This document shows positions 7,984-17,900 of a DNA stretch of 64,000 nt, piece by piece. Each line of letters starts with the position of its first letter. The first letter of the stretch is position 1. The notes under the pieces were generated by a model. It did not search any database. It worked only from the letters and a program-made list of their open reading frames with translations, and had not been told where the DNA came from. The position numbers and the translations under genes were made by a program. This stretch comes from Lysobacter sp. K5869 (GTDB lineage: Bacteria; Pseudomonadota; Gammaproteobacteria; Xanthomonadales; Xanthomonadaceae), in NCBI RefSeq assembly GCF_018847975.1, contig NZ_CP072597.1:2395001-2459000 (forward strand), written 5' to 3'.

Positions 7984-9132
7984 ATGAAATCGCTGAGCCG
8001 CCTCGCGCTGTGCTGCGGCCTGTTGCTGGCGCTGCCGCTGTGCGCGCAGGCCGAGGTCTGGCGCGGCACCATCGGCACGCTGCCGATAGCGCTGAAGCTG
8101 GACGATGAAAAAGGCCCGGACGTCTACGGCCAGTATTTCTACTTCAAGCACCTGCGCGACCTGGAACTGGAAGGCAAGCGCGACGAGCGCGGCGTCCTGC
8201 ATCTGCAAGTGCGCAGCCGCGACGAGGAGGCCGCGACCGAGCGCTGGGAGCTGAGCGAAAAAGCCGGCGCGCTGGAAGGGCAGTGGACCTCGGGCAAGCG
8301 CAGCTTGCCGATCCGTCTGCAGCGCGTGGACCTCAAGGCCTTGCGCGCCGGCCGCGACGGCGAACGCTATCGCCGCGCCGGCGACGACGTCTCTGCGTTC
8401 GACGCGCTGCGCATCGGCGAACTCGCTCTGGAGAAATCCAAGACCCAGCAGTTCCAGGGCCACAGCCTGCAATGGTGGCGCGAGCCGCGCAGCGGCGCGG
8501 AGTTGTTCACCGTCGAATCCGGCATCGAGGCGCCGGCGCGCGCCCGCGTCAACGGCCTCCTCAAGCAGCGGCTGTGGCGCACTGCCATCGACGCGCTGCA
8601 ATGCACGTCCGCGCCGAACAGCGATTTCGATCTGACCGTCACCCCGCGCCTGCTCGACCGCCGCTTCCTCAGCCTCAGCCTGATGACCAGCTACTACTGC
8701 GGCGGCGCGCATCCGGACTTCGGCGATTCGCCCTTGACCATCGACGTGCGCAGCGGCCGCGAACTGGCGCTGGAAGACATCCTCTGGCTCGGCAAGGGCG
8801 AGCCCCCGCGCAGCGCGGGCAACGGCGATTACGAAAGCCCCGGCTACAAGCGCTTGAACGAATACCGCGAATCGACCCTGGTGCCGTGGACGGTCAAGAC
8901 CTTGACCCGCCTACACCCGGACGAGATGGCGCCACCGGCAAAAGAAGACGAAGGCTGCAACTACGCCGACCCCGGCGTGTGGGGCACGTCGATCTGGTAC
9001 CTCACCGCGGAAGGGCTCTACCTCGGCCCGTACTTCGCTCGCGTCGCGCGCGCCTGCGAGTACCCGGACTGGTCGCTGGTGCCGTGGACGCTGGTCGAAC
9101 GCAATCCCGGCCCGGCGCTGCAAGCGAAGTGA
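7984..9132 (+). CDS. secreted DUF3298-like protein
   Basis: This 382-aa protein begins with a Sec signal peptide (LALCCGLLLALPLCAQA, cleavage near residue 21). The N-terminal half is a small beta-rich domain. The C-terminal half, residues ~180-370, contains SYYCGGAHPDFGD followed by a segment resembling the DUF3298/RsiV-type fold. The ATG at 7984 follows AAGGACGCACC, giving a usable ribosome site. It lies 25 bp after tsaB on the same strand and is convergent with tonB. Probably periplasmic; function unknown. Confidence 0.75.
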   Translation: MKSLSRLALCCGLLLALPLCAQAEVWRGTIGTLPIALKLDDEKGPDVYGQYFYFKHLRDLELEGKRDERGVLHLQVRSRDEEAATERWELSEKAGALEGQWTSGKRSLPIRLQRVDLKALRAGRDGERYRRAGDDVSAFDALRIGELALEKSKTQQFQGHSLQWWREPRSGAELFTVESGIEAPARARVNGLLKQRLWRTAIDALQCTSAPNSDFDLTVTPRLLDRRFLSLSLMTSYYCGGAHPDFGDSPLTIDVRSGRELALEDILWLGKGEPPRSAGNGDYESPGYKRLNEYRESTLVPWTVKTLTRLHPDEMAPPAKEDEGCNYADPGVWGTSIWYLTAEGLYLGPYFARVARACEYPDWSLVPWTLVERNPGPALQAK

Positions 9133-9144
9133 CGGCGACGACGT

Positions 9145-9171
9145 TTCGCTCGCGGCGCGGCCGCGGGCGAA
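9145..9171. terminator. hairpin between convergent genes
   Basis: TTCGCTCGCGGC pairs with GCCGCGGGCGAA (one mismatch) around a 3-nt loop, in the 75-bp gap between the convergent DUF3298-like gene and tonB. The flanking T and A runs are only 2-3 nt, so a bidirectional terminator is plausible but not certain. Confidence 0.4.
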
Positions 9172-9207
9172 GCGCGCCGGCTCGTCCGCCGCTCAGCCGA
9201 TCGCCGC

Positions 9208-10092
9208 TTATTCGTCCACCAACGAACCGCCCGGCAGGAAATTCCAGGTCCGCGTCACGTGCAGGATGTCCGGGTTCTCTTCGGTCTTCGGCAGCGGCGG
9301 ATACGGTTCGGCCAGCTTGGCGATGCGCAAGGCCGAATCGTCGAGCAGGGCGATGCCGCTGCTGCGCACGATGTCGGCGCGTTCGACGCTGCCGTTGCGG
9401 CGCACCGCGACGCTGATGACCACTTGCCCGGCGAGCTTGCGCCGGCGCGCTTCGTCGGGGTAGTTGAGGTTGCCGACGCGTTCGACCCGGTCGACCCACT
9501 CGCGCAGGTAGCCGGCCCAGGCGTATTCGGTGGTGCTGGCGGAGACGAACTTGCGGGTCGGGCGCTTGGCGTAGCGCTCCGAGCGCATGTGGATCTCGGC
9601 CGCGAGCCGCGCCATCTCGATGTCGTGTTCGATCTTGCGCTGGCCGGCCGGCAGCGGGCGTTCGGTCGGGGTCTGGGTGATGCGTTCGCGCGGCGCCACG
9701 GTTTCGCCGCGGGTGCTGCTGACCACGCGCGCGGTCGGCTGCGGTTGCGCGGCCGGCGACTGCGCGCGCAGCGCCATCTGCGCCACGCCGGCCTCGGCCT
9801 GCGGCGAGGGGCCGGACTGGTTGTCGCGCGGGCGCGTGCTCTTGTCGTGCTCGCCGCCGCCCTGGTTGTTGGCTTGGGCGAGGAAGTCGGCTTGCTTGGG
9901 CGTCAGCGCGGTCTGGGTCTGGGTCAGGATCACGTCCAGGGTCGGCACCACCGGCGCGGCTTTCTCCAGGGTGTAGCCGACGCCGAGCAGCAAGATGCCG
10001 TGGACCAGCACCGACAGCACCATGGTCGCGCTGAAGCGCTGCGGCTCGGCCAGCCCGCCGCCGGGCAGGTGCGGAACGCCGACCGCGCTCAT
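9208..10092 (-). CDS. tonB: TonB-family energy transducer
   Basis: This 294-aa protein has an uncleaved N-terminal span (TMVLSVLVHGILLLGVGYTL, residues ~22-41) with the conserved SxxxH-type pattern (SVLVH) of TonB proteins. A Gln/Pro/Ala-rich periplasmic linker follows, then a C-terminal TonB domain (residues ~195-290) with LNYPDEARRRKLAGQVVISVAVRRNG and a closing TRTWNFLPGG. With ExbB/ExbD encoded elsewhere it would pass proton-motive force to outer-membrane receptors. The ATG overlaps the gshB stop by 4 nt (ATGA), so both are translated from one mRNA. A longer open frame upstream is only frame read-through into gshB. Confidence 0.87.
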   Translation of the reverse strand: MSAVGVPHLPGGGLAEPQRFSATMVLSVLVHGILLLGVGYTLEKAAPVVPTLDVILTQTQTALTPKQADFLAQANNQGGGEHDKSTRPRDNQSGPSPQAEAGVAQMALRAQSPAAQPQPTARVVSSTRGETVAPRERITQTPTERPLPAGQRKIEHDIEMARLAAEIHMRSERYAKRPTRKFVSASTTEYAWAGYLREWVDRVERVGNLNYPDEARRRKLAGQVVISVAVRRNGSVERADIVRSSGIALLDDSALRIAKLAEPYPPLPKTEENPDILHVTRTWNFLPGGSLVDE

Positions 10093-11051
10093 GCGGCGCG
10101 CGCGGCCGGCCGGCGGGCTTCGATCGCGTCGAACAGCAGGCCGGCGATGTTGAGGCCGAACTGCTCGTCGAGTTCGCGGATGCAGGTCGGGCTGGTGACG
10201 TTGAGTTCGGTCATGTAGTCGCCGATCACGTCCAGGCCGACGAACAGCATGCCGCGCTCGCGCATCTCCGGGCCGACCTGCTCGGCGATCCAGCGGTCGC
10301 GGTCGCTGAGCGGGCGGCCTTCGCCGCGGCCGCCGACGGCGAGGTTGCCGCGGAACTCGTCGCCCTGCGGAATCCGCGCCAGCGCGTAATCGACCGGCAC
10401 GCCGTCGACCAGCAGCACGCGCTTGTCGCCGTCCTTGATGTCCGGCAGGTACTTCTGCGCCATCACCAGATGCTTGCCGCCGTCGCCGAGGGTTTCCAGG
10501 ATCACGTTGAGGTTGGGCTCGCCGGCGGCGGCGCGGAAGATCGAACGCCCGCCCATGCCGTCGAGCGGCTTGAGCACGGCCTCGCCGTGGCGCTGGACGA
10601 AGGCCTTGAGCTCGGCGGCGTCGCGGCTGACCAGGGTGTCGATGCAGCACTGCGGGAACAGCAGCGCGGCGAGCTTCTCGTTGTAGTCGCGCAGCCCCTG
10701 CGGATCGTTGACCACGAACGCGCCGGCGCGCTGGGCGACCGAGAGGATCTGGGTGTCGTGCAGGTACTCGGCGTCGACCGGCGGGTCCTTGCGCATGAGG
10801 ATCACGTGCGCACTACCGAGTTCGATTTGTGACCAATTTCCCAATTCGTACCAACCGGCTTTGTCGTCCTGCACGCGCAGCGACGCCACCTTGGCCAGGG
10901 CGCGACCGCCGTCCAGGCTCAATCCGCCGGGCGCCACGTACCAAAGGCGGTGGCCGCGGCGCTGGCCTTCCAGCAACATGGCGAAGGTAGAGTCCTTGGC
11001 GATCTTGATCGACCCGATCGGGTCCATCACGACGACGATGTCCAACGGCAT
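10089..11051 (-). CDS. gshB: glutathione synthetase
   Basis: This 320-aa ATP-grasp enzyme joins gamma-glutamylcysteine and glycine. MPLDIVVVMDPIGSIKIAKDS is the family N-terminus, so the start is put at 11051 instead of the in-frame codon 60 bp upstream. Further marks are MRKDPPVDAEY, the ATP-grasp lysine region GEAVLKPLDGMGGRSIF and the Mg-binding end FVGLDVIGDYMTELNVTSPT. E. coli GshB is 316 aa. GAGGA lies about 10 nt before the start. It is followed directly by tonB and divergent from pilG. Confidence 0.95.
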   Translation of the reverse strand: MPLDIVVVMDPIGSIKIAKDSTFAMLLEGQRRGHRLWYVAPGGLSLDGGRALAKVASLRVQDDKAGWYELGNWSQIELGSAHVILMRKDPPVDAEYLHDTQILSVAQRAGAFVVNDPQGLRDYNEKLAALLFPQCCIDTLVSRDAAELKAFVQRHGEAVLKPLDGMGGRSIFRAAAGEPNLNVILETLGDGGKHLVMAQKYLPDIKDGDKRVLLVDGVPVDYALARIPQGDEFRGNLAVGGRGEGRPLSDRDRWIAEQVGPEMRERGMLFVGLDVIGDYMTELNVTSPTCIRELDEQFGLNIAGLLFDAIEARRPAARAA

Positions 11052-11384
11052 GGCAACGGAATCCTCAAAGATTGACGGGATGGTAGCAGGCAGGTCGCCT
11101 GTATCTGTCATGATGTAGGGGTCGCAAACGGCCGCGCAGCGTCCATTTGCGACACGCAGCGATCAGGTCGCCCGCCTTGCGCGGAAGGGGACGATGGCCT
11201 AGCCGAGGGAAGCGGCGTTCGGCGAAGCGTGACTGCCGGGCGGTTTGTCCTGTGATCTGTGTAGCGTGCGTATTCAGTTTCCGGGCGCGAAATGCGTGCT
11301 TGACAGCCTGCGTGCGGCTTGAAATAAAGACGGCTTCGCGACGCCCCGGGGATTTCAAGGCGTTTGCAATGGGGGATACAAAGA
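11052..11384. other. divergent control region between gshB and pilG
   Basis: This 333-bp gap holds the 5' regions of two divergent units. On the plus strand it contains a strong sigma70-like promoter at 11300-11328 and a GGGGG ribosome site at 11371-11375. The remainder is GC-rich, and no gene or regulator site was recognised. No clear minus-strand -10 for gshB was found. Confidence 0.6.
11300..11328 (+). promoter_or_regulatory. sigma70-like promoter of the pil chemosensory operon
   Basis: A perfect TTGACA at 11300-11305 is followed after exactly 17 nt by AATAAA (11323-11328; four of six match TATAAT). The predicted start near 11335 gives a 5' leader of about 50 nt before pilG. This is the best consensus promoter seen in the window. 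Confidence 0.6.
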
Positions 11385-11783
11385 ATGCTCGACGAGGTTC
11401 GTAGCGGCAGCCTCGATGGTCTCAGGGTCATGGTGATCGACGATTCCAAGACCATCCGTCGAACCGCCGAGACGCTGTTGAAACGCGAAGGATGCGAGGT
11501 GGTCACGGCCATCGACGGATTCGAGGCGTTGGCGAAGATCGCCGACCAACAGCCGCAAATCATTTTCGTGGATATCATGATGCCGCGTCTGGACGGCTAT
11601 CAGACGTGCGCGCTCATCAAGAACAATCAATTGTTCAAGGGCACGCCGGTCATCATGCTGTCCTCCAAGGATGGGTTGTTCGACAAGGCGCGGGGCCGCA
11701 TCGTCGGTTCCGAGCAATACCTGACCAAGCCATTCACGCGCGAGGAACTCCTCGACGCGATCCGCAAGCACGTACACGCCTGA
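11385..11783 (+). CDS. pilG: twitching motility response regulator PilG
   Basis: This 132-aa single-domain CheY-like receiver acts with the PilL kinase to control type IV pilus extension and twitching. It has the acidic pair in VMVIDDSKTIRR, phospho-acceptor Asp63 (FVDIMMPRLDGY), the Thr/Ser switch region MLSSKDG and the conserved Lys in YLTKPF. The ATG at 11385 is preceded by GGGGG; a TTG 21 bp upstream lacks such a site. pilH follows 17 bp downstream. First gene of the operon. Confidence 0.93.
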   Translation: MLDEVRSGSLDGLRVMVIDDSKTIRRTAETLLKREGCEVVTAIDGFEALAKIADQQPQIIFVDIMMPRLDGYQTCALIKNNQLFKGTPVIMLSSKDGLFDKARGRIVGSEQYLTKPFTREELLDAIRKHVHA

Positions 11784-11800
11784 CCGGGGGGTAGGGCACC

Positions 11801-12166
11801 ATGGCACGCATCCTGCTTATCGAGGACTCGCCGACGGACACCGCGGTGTTGACCCAGCTGCTGCAACGCAACGGTCACGAGGTGTTCGCCGCGGGCAGTG
11901 CCGAGGACGGGATCGAAGCGGCCAAGCGCGAGATGCCCGACCTGGTGATGATGGACGTGGTGCTGCCCGGCATGAACGGTTTTCAGGCCACCCGCGCGCT
12001 GAGCCGGGACGAGCAGACCAAGCGGATCCCGGTGCTGATCGTCAGCACCAAGGGCATGGAAACCGATCGCGCCTGGGGCATGCGCCAGGGCGCGCGCGAC
12101 TACATCGTCAAACCCCCGCGCGAGGACGACCTGATCGCGCGGATCAAAGAATTGCTGGATAAGTGA
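11801..12166 (+). CDS. pilH: twitching motility response regulator PilH
   Basis: This 121-aa CheY-like receiver is the partner of PilG; in Pseudomonas it acts mainly as phosphate sink or retraction regulator. It has LLIEDSPTDTAV, phospho-acceptor Asp52 (MMDVVLPGMNGF) and the Lys in IVKPP. The Pro-Pro following this lysine, in place of the usual PF, and the motif STKGMETD are typical of PilH. pilI begins 4 bp after its stop. Confidence 0.93.
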   Translation: MARILLIEDSPTDTAVLTQLLQRNGHEVFAAGSAEDGIEAAKREMPDLVMMDVVLPGMNGFQATRALSRDEQTKRIPVLIVSTKGMETDRAWGMRQGARDYIVKPPREDDLIARIKELLDK

Positions 12167-12170
12167 CCCG

Positions 12171-12716
12171 ATGATTTTGAAGATGCCGTTCGATGTGCTG
12201 AGCGATTACGAGCGCCGTTCGCTGGCGCACGTGGCCGGTCTGCCCGAACAGCTCGACGCGCCCGGCCTGTGGCGCGGCGTCGGCTACCGCATCGGCGCGC
12301 GCCGGCTCGCCTCGACCTTCGCCGAGGTGGTGGAAATCCTCTCGCTGCCCCAGGTCACCCAGGTGCCCGGGGCGCAGCCGTGGATGCTCGGCGTGGCCAA
12401 CGTGCGCGGCAACCTGCTGCCCATCGTCGACCTCAAGCAGTTCCTGGAAGGCGAGCGCACCGTGCTGCACGAAGGCCAGCGCATCCTGCTGGTGCGCCAG
12501 CCCGGCGGCGACGTCGCCGTGCTGATCGACGAGCTCTACGGCCAGCGCAGCTTCCACGAGCACAACCTGCTCGCCCTGGACGACGCCGACGCGCTGACCT
12601 CCGGCCGCTACGCCCACTTCGTCGAGCGCGTTTACCGCGTGGACGATCAGGCCTGGGGCGTGTTCAACCTCGACCGGTTGGCCCGCACCCCCGAATTCCG
12701 ACAAGCAGCGGCCTGA
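12171..12716 (+). CDS. pilI: CheW-like adaptor PilI
   Basis: This 181-aa CheW-domain adaptor couples the receptor PilJ to the kinase PilL. The SH3-like repeats appear as [40 protein letters not shown] (read in parts; residues ~52-92) and [12 protein letters not shown]. Length matches Pseudomonas PilI (178 aa). It lies between pilH and pilJ in the standard order. Any partial coding on the opposite strand here is shadow reading. Confidence 0.92.
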   Translation: MILKMPFDVLSDYERRSLAHVAGLPEQLDAPGLWRGVGYRIGARRLASTFAEVVEILSLPQVTQVPGAQPWMLGVANVRGNLLPIVDLKQFLEGERTVLHEGQRILLVRQPGGDVAVLIDELYGQRSFHEHNLLALDDADALTSGRYAHFVERVYRVDDQAWGVFNLDRLARTPEFRQAAA

Positions 12717-12771
12717 CGCAGCCGCTTCCTCCAACAAGACCGCACGCACGTACACCCGAGGTTCCCGAACC

Positions 12772-14790
12772 ATGAGCACTGTGATGGACAACGCCGGCAA
12801 GAGCCGCATGCTGGGCGCCAATACCTGGCTGATCGTGCTGGGCATATCGGTGTTGGTGTTCGGCCTCAATACCGGCTACGCGACGTGGCAGGCCGCGCGC
12901 CTGGGCGGCGCCAGCTCGGCGGCCTCGCGCTTGCAGGTGAACTCGCAGAAGCTCGCGGTGCAGGCGCGCGAAGCGGTCGGCGGCAACAAGGACGCGTTCG
13001 CCGCGTTCAAGACCACCAAGGCCGCGATCGACGAGGACGTCAAGTCGCTCAACGACAACTACGGCGGCTCCACCGGCGTGGCCAGCCCGATCGAAACCGC
13101 GACCAAGACCTGGGAGCCGATGGGCAAGAGCGCCGATCAGGTGCTGGCCTCGGAGAAGGCGGTGCTGGCGCTGGCGACCAACGCCGACAGCTTCTCCGGC
13201 CGCGTGCCGCAGCTGCAGGCGCGCCTGGACGAACTGGTGCGCGCGATGTCGGCCTCCGGCTCGCCGTCCTCGCAGGTCTACATCGCTCTGCGCCAGGTGG
13301 TGCTGTCGGCGACGATGGCCCGCCGCATCACCGAAATCCGCGCCGGCGGCAGCGGCGCCGGCATGGCCGGCGAAGCGCTCGGCCGCGACGCGATCGTGTT
13401 CGGCAACATCCTCACCGGCCTGCGCAAGGGCGACTCCTCGTTCGGCGTCAACGCGCTCGGCAACGGCGGCGCGCTGGCCGCGCTGGGCCAGGCCGAGGCG
13501 CTGTGGCTGGAAATGAAGAAGGACCTGGACGCCATCTCCGGCAGCTCCAAGGACCTGTTCCAGGCCCAGGCGGCGGCCGAATCGATCACCGGCGGTTCGG
13601 ACAAGATGCTCGCCGACAGCCAGTCGCTGTTCTCTGCGCTGACTTCGTTCGGCTCGATGAGCGACACCAGCATCCTCGGCAACATCTGGGTCTCGATCAT
13701 CTCGGGCCTGGGCGCGCTGGTCGCCATCGCCGGCTTGCTGTTCTCGCTGAACTACGCCCAGCAGCGCCGCTACCAGACCACCAAGGAACTCAACGACCGC
13801 AACCAGGAGGCGATCATGCGCCTGCTGGACGAAATGGGTTCGCTCGCGGAAGGCGACCTGACGGTGAAGGCCACCGTCACCGAGGACATGACCGGCGCGA
13901 TCGCCGACTCCATTAACTTCGCGGTCGAACAGCTGCGCAGCCTGGTGCAGACGATCACCGACACCTCGGTGCAGGTCGCCTCCAGCGCGCAGGAAACCCA
14001 GGCCACCGCGATGCATCTGGCCGAAGCGGCGGAGCATCAGGCGCAAGAGATCAACTCGGCCTCCGACCGCATCAGCGAAATCGCGGCCTCGATCGATCAG
14101 GTGTCGAAGAACTCGGCCGAATCGGCCGACGTGGCGCAGCGCTCGGTGCAGATCGCGACCAAGGGCGCGGGCGTGGTGCGGCAGACGATTCAAGGCATGG
14201 ACTCGATCCGCGATCAGATCCAGGAGACCTCGAAGCGAATCAAGCGCCTGGGCGAAAGCTCGCAGGAAATCGGCTCGATCGTGGAACTGATCAACGACAT
14301 TTCCGAACAGACCAACATCCTGGCGCTCAACGCGGCGATTCAGGCCGCGTCCGCCGGCGAAGCGGGCCGCGGGTTCGCGGTGGTGGCCGACGAAGTGCAG
14401 CGACTGGCGGAACGCGCGTCCAACGCAACCAAGCGAATCGAGACGCTGGTCCAGACAATTCAGTCCGACACCAACGAAGCTGTGAGCTCGATGGAACAGA
14501 CGACCTCCGAAGTGGTCGCCGGCGCGCGACTGGCCGAGGACGCCGGTACCGCGCTGGGCGAGATCGAAAAGGTGTCGTCGGACTTGTCGAACCTGATTCA
14601 GGGCATTTCCAGCGCCGCGCAGCAGCAGTCCAGCGCGGCCTCGAACATCACCCAGACGATGAACACGATTCAGCAGATCACCTCGCAGACTTCGCAAGGC
14701 GCCAACCAGACCGCCGCGTCGATTGGAAACCTCGCGCAGTTGGCGGCGGACCTGCGCCGTTCGGTGGCCGACTTCAAGCTGCCGGCCTAA
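12772..14790 (+). CDS. pilJ: type IV pilus methyl-accepting chemoreceptor PilJ
   Basis: This 672-aa receptor senses a pilus or surface cue and controls the PilL kinase. TM1 lies at residues ~18-38, a periplasmic PilJ-type helical domain follows to ~300, TM2 at ~303-326, then HAMP and a long coiled signalling domain. The hairpin tip carries the MCP signature [20 protein letters not shown], followed by [18 protein letters not shown]. Length is close to P. aeruginosa PilJ (682 aa). No pilK methyltransferase follows, and the encoded CheB-like protein looks inactive, so adaptation by methylation from this locus is doubtful. Confidence 0.94.
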   Translation: MSTVMDNAGKSRMLGANTWLIVLGISVLVFGLNTGYATWQAARLGGASSAASRLQVNSQKLAVQAREAVGGNKDAFAAFKTTKAAIDEDVKSLNDNYGGSTGVASPIETATKTWEPMGKSADQVLASEKAVLALATNADSFSGRVPQLQARLDELVRAMSASGSPSSQVYIALRQVVLSATMARRITEIRAGGSGAGMAGEALGRDAIVFGNILTGLRKGDSSFGVNALGNGGALAALGQAEALWLEMKKDLDAISGSSKDLFQAQAAAESITGGSDKMLADSQSLFSALTSFGSMSDTSILGNIWVSIISGLGALVAIAGLLFSLNYAQQRRYQTTKELNDRNQEAIMRLLDEMGSLAEGDLTVKATVTEDMTGAIADSINFAVEQLRSLVQTITDTSVQVASSAQETQATAMHLAEAAEHQAQEINSASDRISEIAASIDQVSKNSAESADVAQRSVQIATKGAGVVRQTIQGMDSIRDQIQETSKRIKRLGESSQEIGSIVELINDISEQTNILALNAAIQAASAGEAGRGFAVVADEVQRLAERASNATKRIETLVQTIQSDTNEAVSSMEQTTSEVVAGARLAEDAGTALGEIEKVSSDLSNLIQGISSAAQQQSSAASNITQTMNTIQQITSQTSQGANQTAASIGNLAQLAADLRRSVADFKLPA

Positions 14791-14965
14791 GCGCGGGCAA
14801 GGAGCCGCTCGAAGCGCGGGCGCGGCAGTGCAGGGCGGCAGCGGCAAGCGGCTCCGGAACAGACATACGGAATAGGGTTGTACCGAGGATGAAGCGTCCG
14901 ACACATCGCTGGCTGAGCCACGCCCCGCGCCTCCGACGCGGCCGCGCCGACGGGCGGAGCGCGCC

Positions 14966-17900
14966 ATGACCGCCCTGCGCGAAGCGATCGACACCACCAC
15001 GCTGGGCTGGATCAAGCCCGAGCTGGACGAAACCCTGCGCCAGGCGCGCCAGGAGATCGAGGCGTTCGCCGAAGATCCCGCCGACGCCGCGCGCATGCGC
15101 GTGTGCGCGAACCATCTGCATCAGGTGCACGGCACCCTGCGCATGGTCGAGCTGTACGCCCCGGCGATGGTCGCCGAGGAAATGGAACGGCTGGCGCTGG
15201 CCCTGCAGCAGGGCAGCGTGCACGACCGCGACGAAGCCTGCGCGGCGCTGATGCGCGGCGTGGTGCTGCTGCCGGATTACCTGGAACGCCTGCAAGGCGG
15301 CCACCGCGACATCCCGATCGTGCTGCTGCCGCTGCTCAACGAGCTGCGCGCCACGCGCGGCGAGTCCGGGCTCAACGAAAGCGTGCTGTTCGCGCCCAAC
15401 CTCGACCGTCCGCTGCCGGCGCATCTGCCGCCGCCGCTGCCGGTCGGCGCGGCCGGCGGCCGCAACGCCAGCGCGCCGCATCTGGCCTCGCTGCGCGAAG
15501 CGCTGGGCGCGTGGCCGGAAGACGGCGCGCCGGGCAAGGTCGCGCAACTGGCCGCGGCCATCGACGGCCTGCTCGCCGAAGCCGTGCTGGAACCGGTGCG
15601 GCGCATGCTGTGGGTGGCTTCGGCCGTGGCCCACGCGGTGCGCGACGGCGCGTTGCCGCCGACCCGCGCGCTGCGCCAGGCCTTCGGCGGAGTCGAACGC
15701 GAAGCGCGGCAGATGCTGTCCGACGACGGCTTCAGCGCGCCGCGCGGCGAACCCGCGGCCGAGCCGACCCGTCAGCTGCTCTATCACGTCGCCCACAGCG
15801 ACGGCCGCCATCCGGCCCTGGACGATCTGCGCCAGACCTTCGAACTCGCCGCGCACCTGCCCAGCGAGTCCGAACTCGAACACGCCCGCGGCAGCCTCAG
15901 CGGCCGCAACCGCGCGCTGCTCGACACCGTCGCCGCGGCGATCAAGGAAGACCTGCTGCGGGTCAAGGACGCGCTCGACCTGCACCTGCGCACCAACCAG
16001 ACCGACCCGGGCGAACTGCGCCCGCAGGTCGAGGCCCTGGCCCGGGTCAGCGACACCCTCGGCATGATGGGCCTGGGCATGGCCCGCACCGTCGTGCTGC
16101 AGCAGCGCGACGCGATGAACGACATCGTCGACGGCCGCCGCGCCGCCGACGAAGGCACCCTGCTCGACGTGGCCGGCGCGCTGCTGTACGTGGACGCCTC
16201 GCTCGACGATCAGGTCAGCCGCCTCGGCCTGGCCGACGAAAAGGGCGACGAAGACTTGCTCGCCGGCGAGGCGCGCAAGGTGCTCGACGTGGTCGCGCGC
16301 GAAGCCATCGCCAACTTCGGCGACGCCCGCCAGTCCTTCGTCGCCTTCGTCGAGACCAAGTGGGATCACGAAGAACTCAGCGAAGTGCCGCGCGTCCTCG
16401 ACGAAGTCGCCGGCGCCCTGCGCATGATCGAGCTGCCGCTGGCCGCCGATTACCTCACCGGGGTCAAGCGCTACACCGAAGTCGAACTGATCGGCCGCCG
16501 CCGCGTGCCCAGCGGCCAGCAGCTCGACACCCTGGCCGACGCGCTGGCCAGCCTGGAGTACTACCTCGAAGCGCTGCGCGAGCAGCGCCCGAACCGCGAC
16601 GACATCCTCGACATCGCCCGCCAGAGCCTGGAAGCGCTGCGTTATTGGCCGCTGCCGGACGTGGTCCGGATCGAGCCGGTCGCCGCGGTGCCGGCGGAGG
16701 CCGCGCCGATCGCGCCCGCGGCCGAAGCGCCGGCCAGCCCCGCGCCCGCCGCCGAGCTCTCGCCGCCGCAGATTCCGGTCGCGCCGGAATGGGGCTTGGC
16801 CGAAATCGAAGCGCCGCAGCGCGCCGACGGCGAACCGCTGTCGCTCGACGCCGAACACGGCGCCGCCCAATACGCCTCCGCGTTCGATGCCGACCCCGCG
16901 CAAGCGCCGGCCGCCGAACCGGCCGACCTCACCGAACGCGTCTCCGGCGGTCTGGTCAACACCGCGCTGGTCGAAGCGGTGCCGTCGGCGCCGCCGTCGT
17001 TCCTGATCCCGTCCGGAGGCGCCCGTGGCGGCTTCGAACAGGTCGACGACATCGACGACGAAGTGCGCGAGATCTTCCTGGAGGAATTCGAGGAAGAGAT
17101 CGGCAACCTCGAACAACTGCTGCCGGCCTGGCGCGAAGCGCCGGACGATCTGGCCCGCGTGCAGCCGGTGCGCCGCGTCTTCCACACCCTCAAGGGCAGC
17201 GGCCGCCTGGTCGGCGCCAAGACCTTGGGCGAGTTCAGCTGGAAGATCGAAAACCTGCTCAACCGCGTGCGCGAGCACGGCCGCGTCGCCAGCCCGGAAG
17301 TGCTGGATCTGGTCGACCACGCCTACCGCGCGCTGCCGGGCTTCTACGCCGCGCTGCGCAACGAGGCGCCGCTGAGCGTCGACATCGCCGGCATGGAAGC
17401 GCACGCCGATCTGCTCGCCAGCGGCGAAGAAGCCTTCTATCGGCCGCCGGCCGCCGCGCCGGCGATCGAGCCCGCGGCCGAGGAAATCGCCGCGCCGAAG
17501 CCCGCCGTGGACGGCCCGTACGTGCCGGCCTCGGTCGATCCGGTGCTGCTGGAGATCCTGGACGGCGAAGTCGCCGGCCATCTGGTCACCATCGAATCCT
17601 GGCTCGACGCCTCGCGCACCCGGCCGCAGCCGGCCAACGACGCGCTGCAGCGCTCGATCCACACCATGAACGGCGCGTTCGCGATGACCGAAGTGCCGGT
17701 CATCACCGACGTCACCGGTCCGACCGAAGCCTACGTCAAGCGCCTGCTCGCCAGCGGCGCGCCGGCCAGCGCCGAGGGCGTGGCCGCGATGGGCGCGGTC
17801 GCCGCGGCGATCCGCACCACGATCGAAGCGCTGAAGTCGGCCAGCCCGCACGTGCCGATGTTCGTCGGCCTGCCCGAGCGCATCGCCGCGCTGCGCGACA

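Noticed and set aside
9208..10650. 480-codon TonB start inside gshB
   Set aside because: Residues before MSAVGV are low-complexity shadow of gshB; the ATG at 10092 overlaps the gshB stop and precedes the TonB membrane helix.
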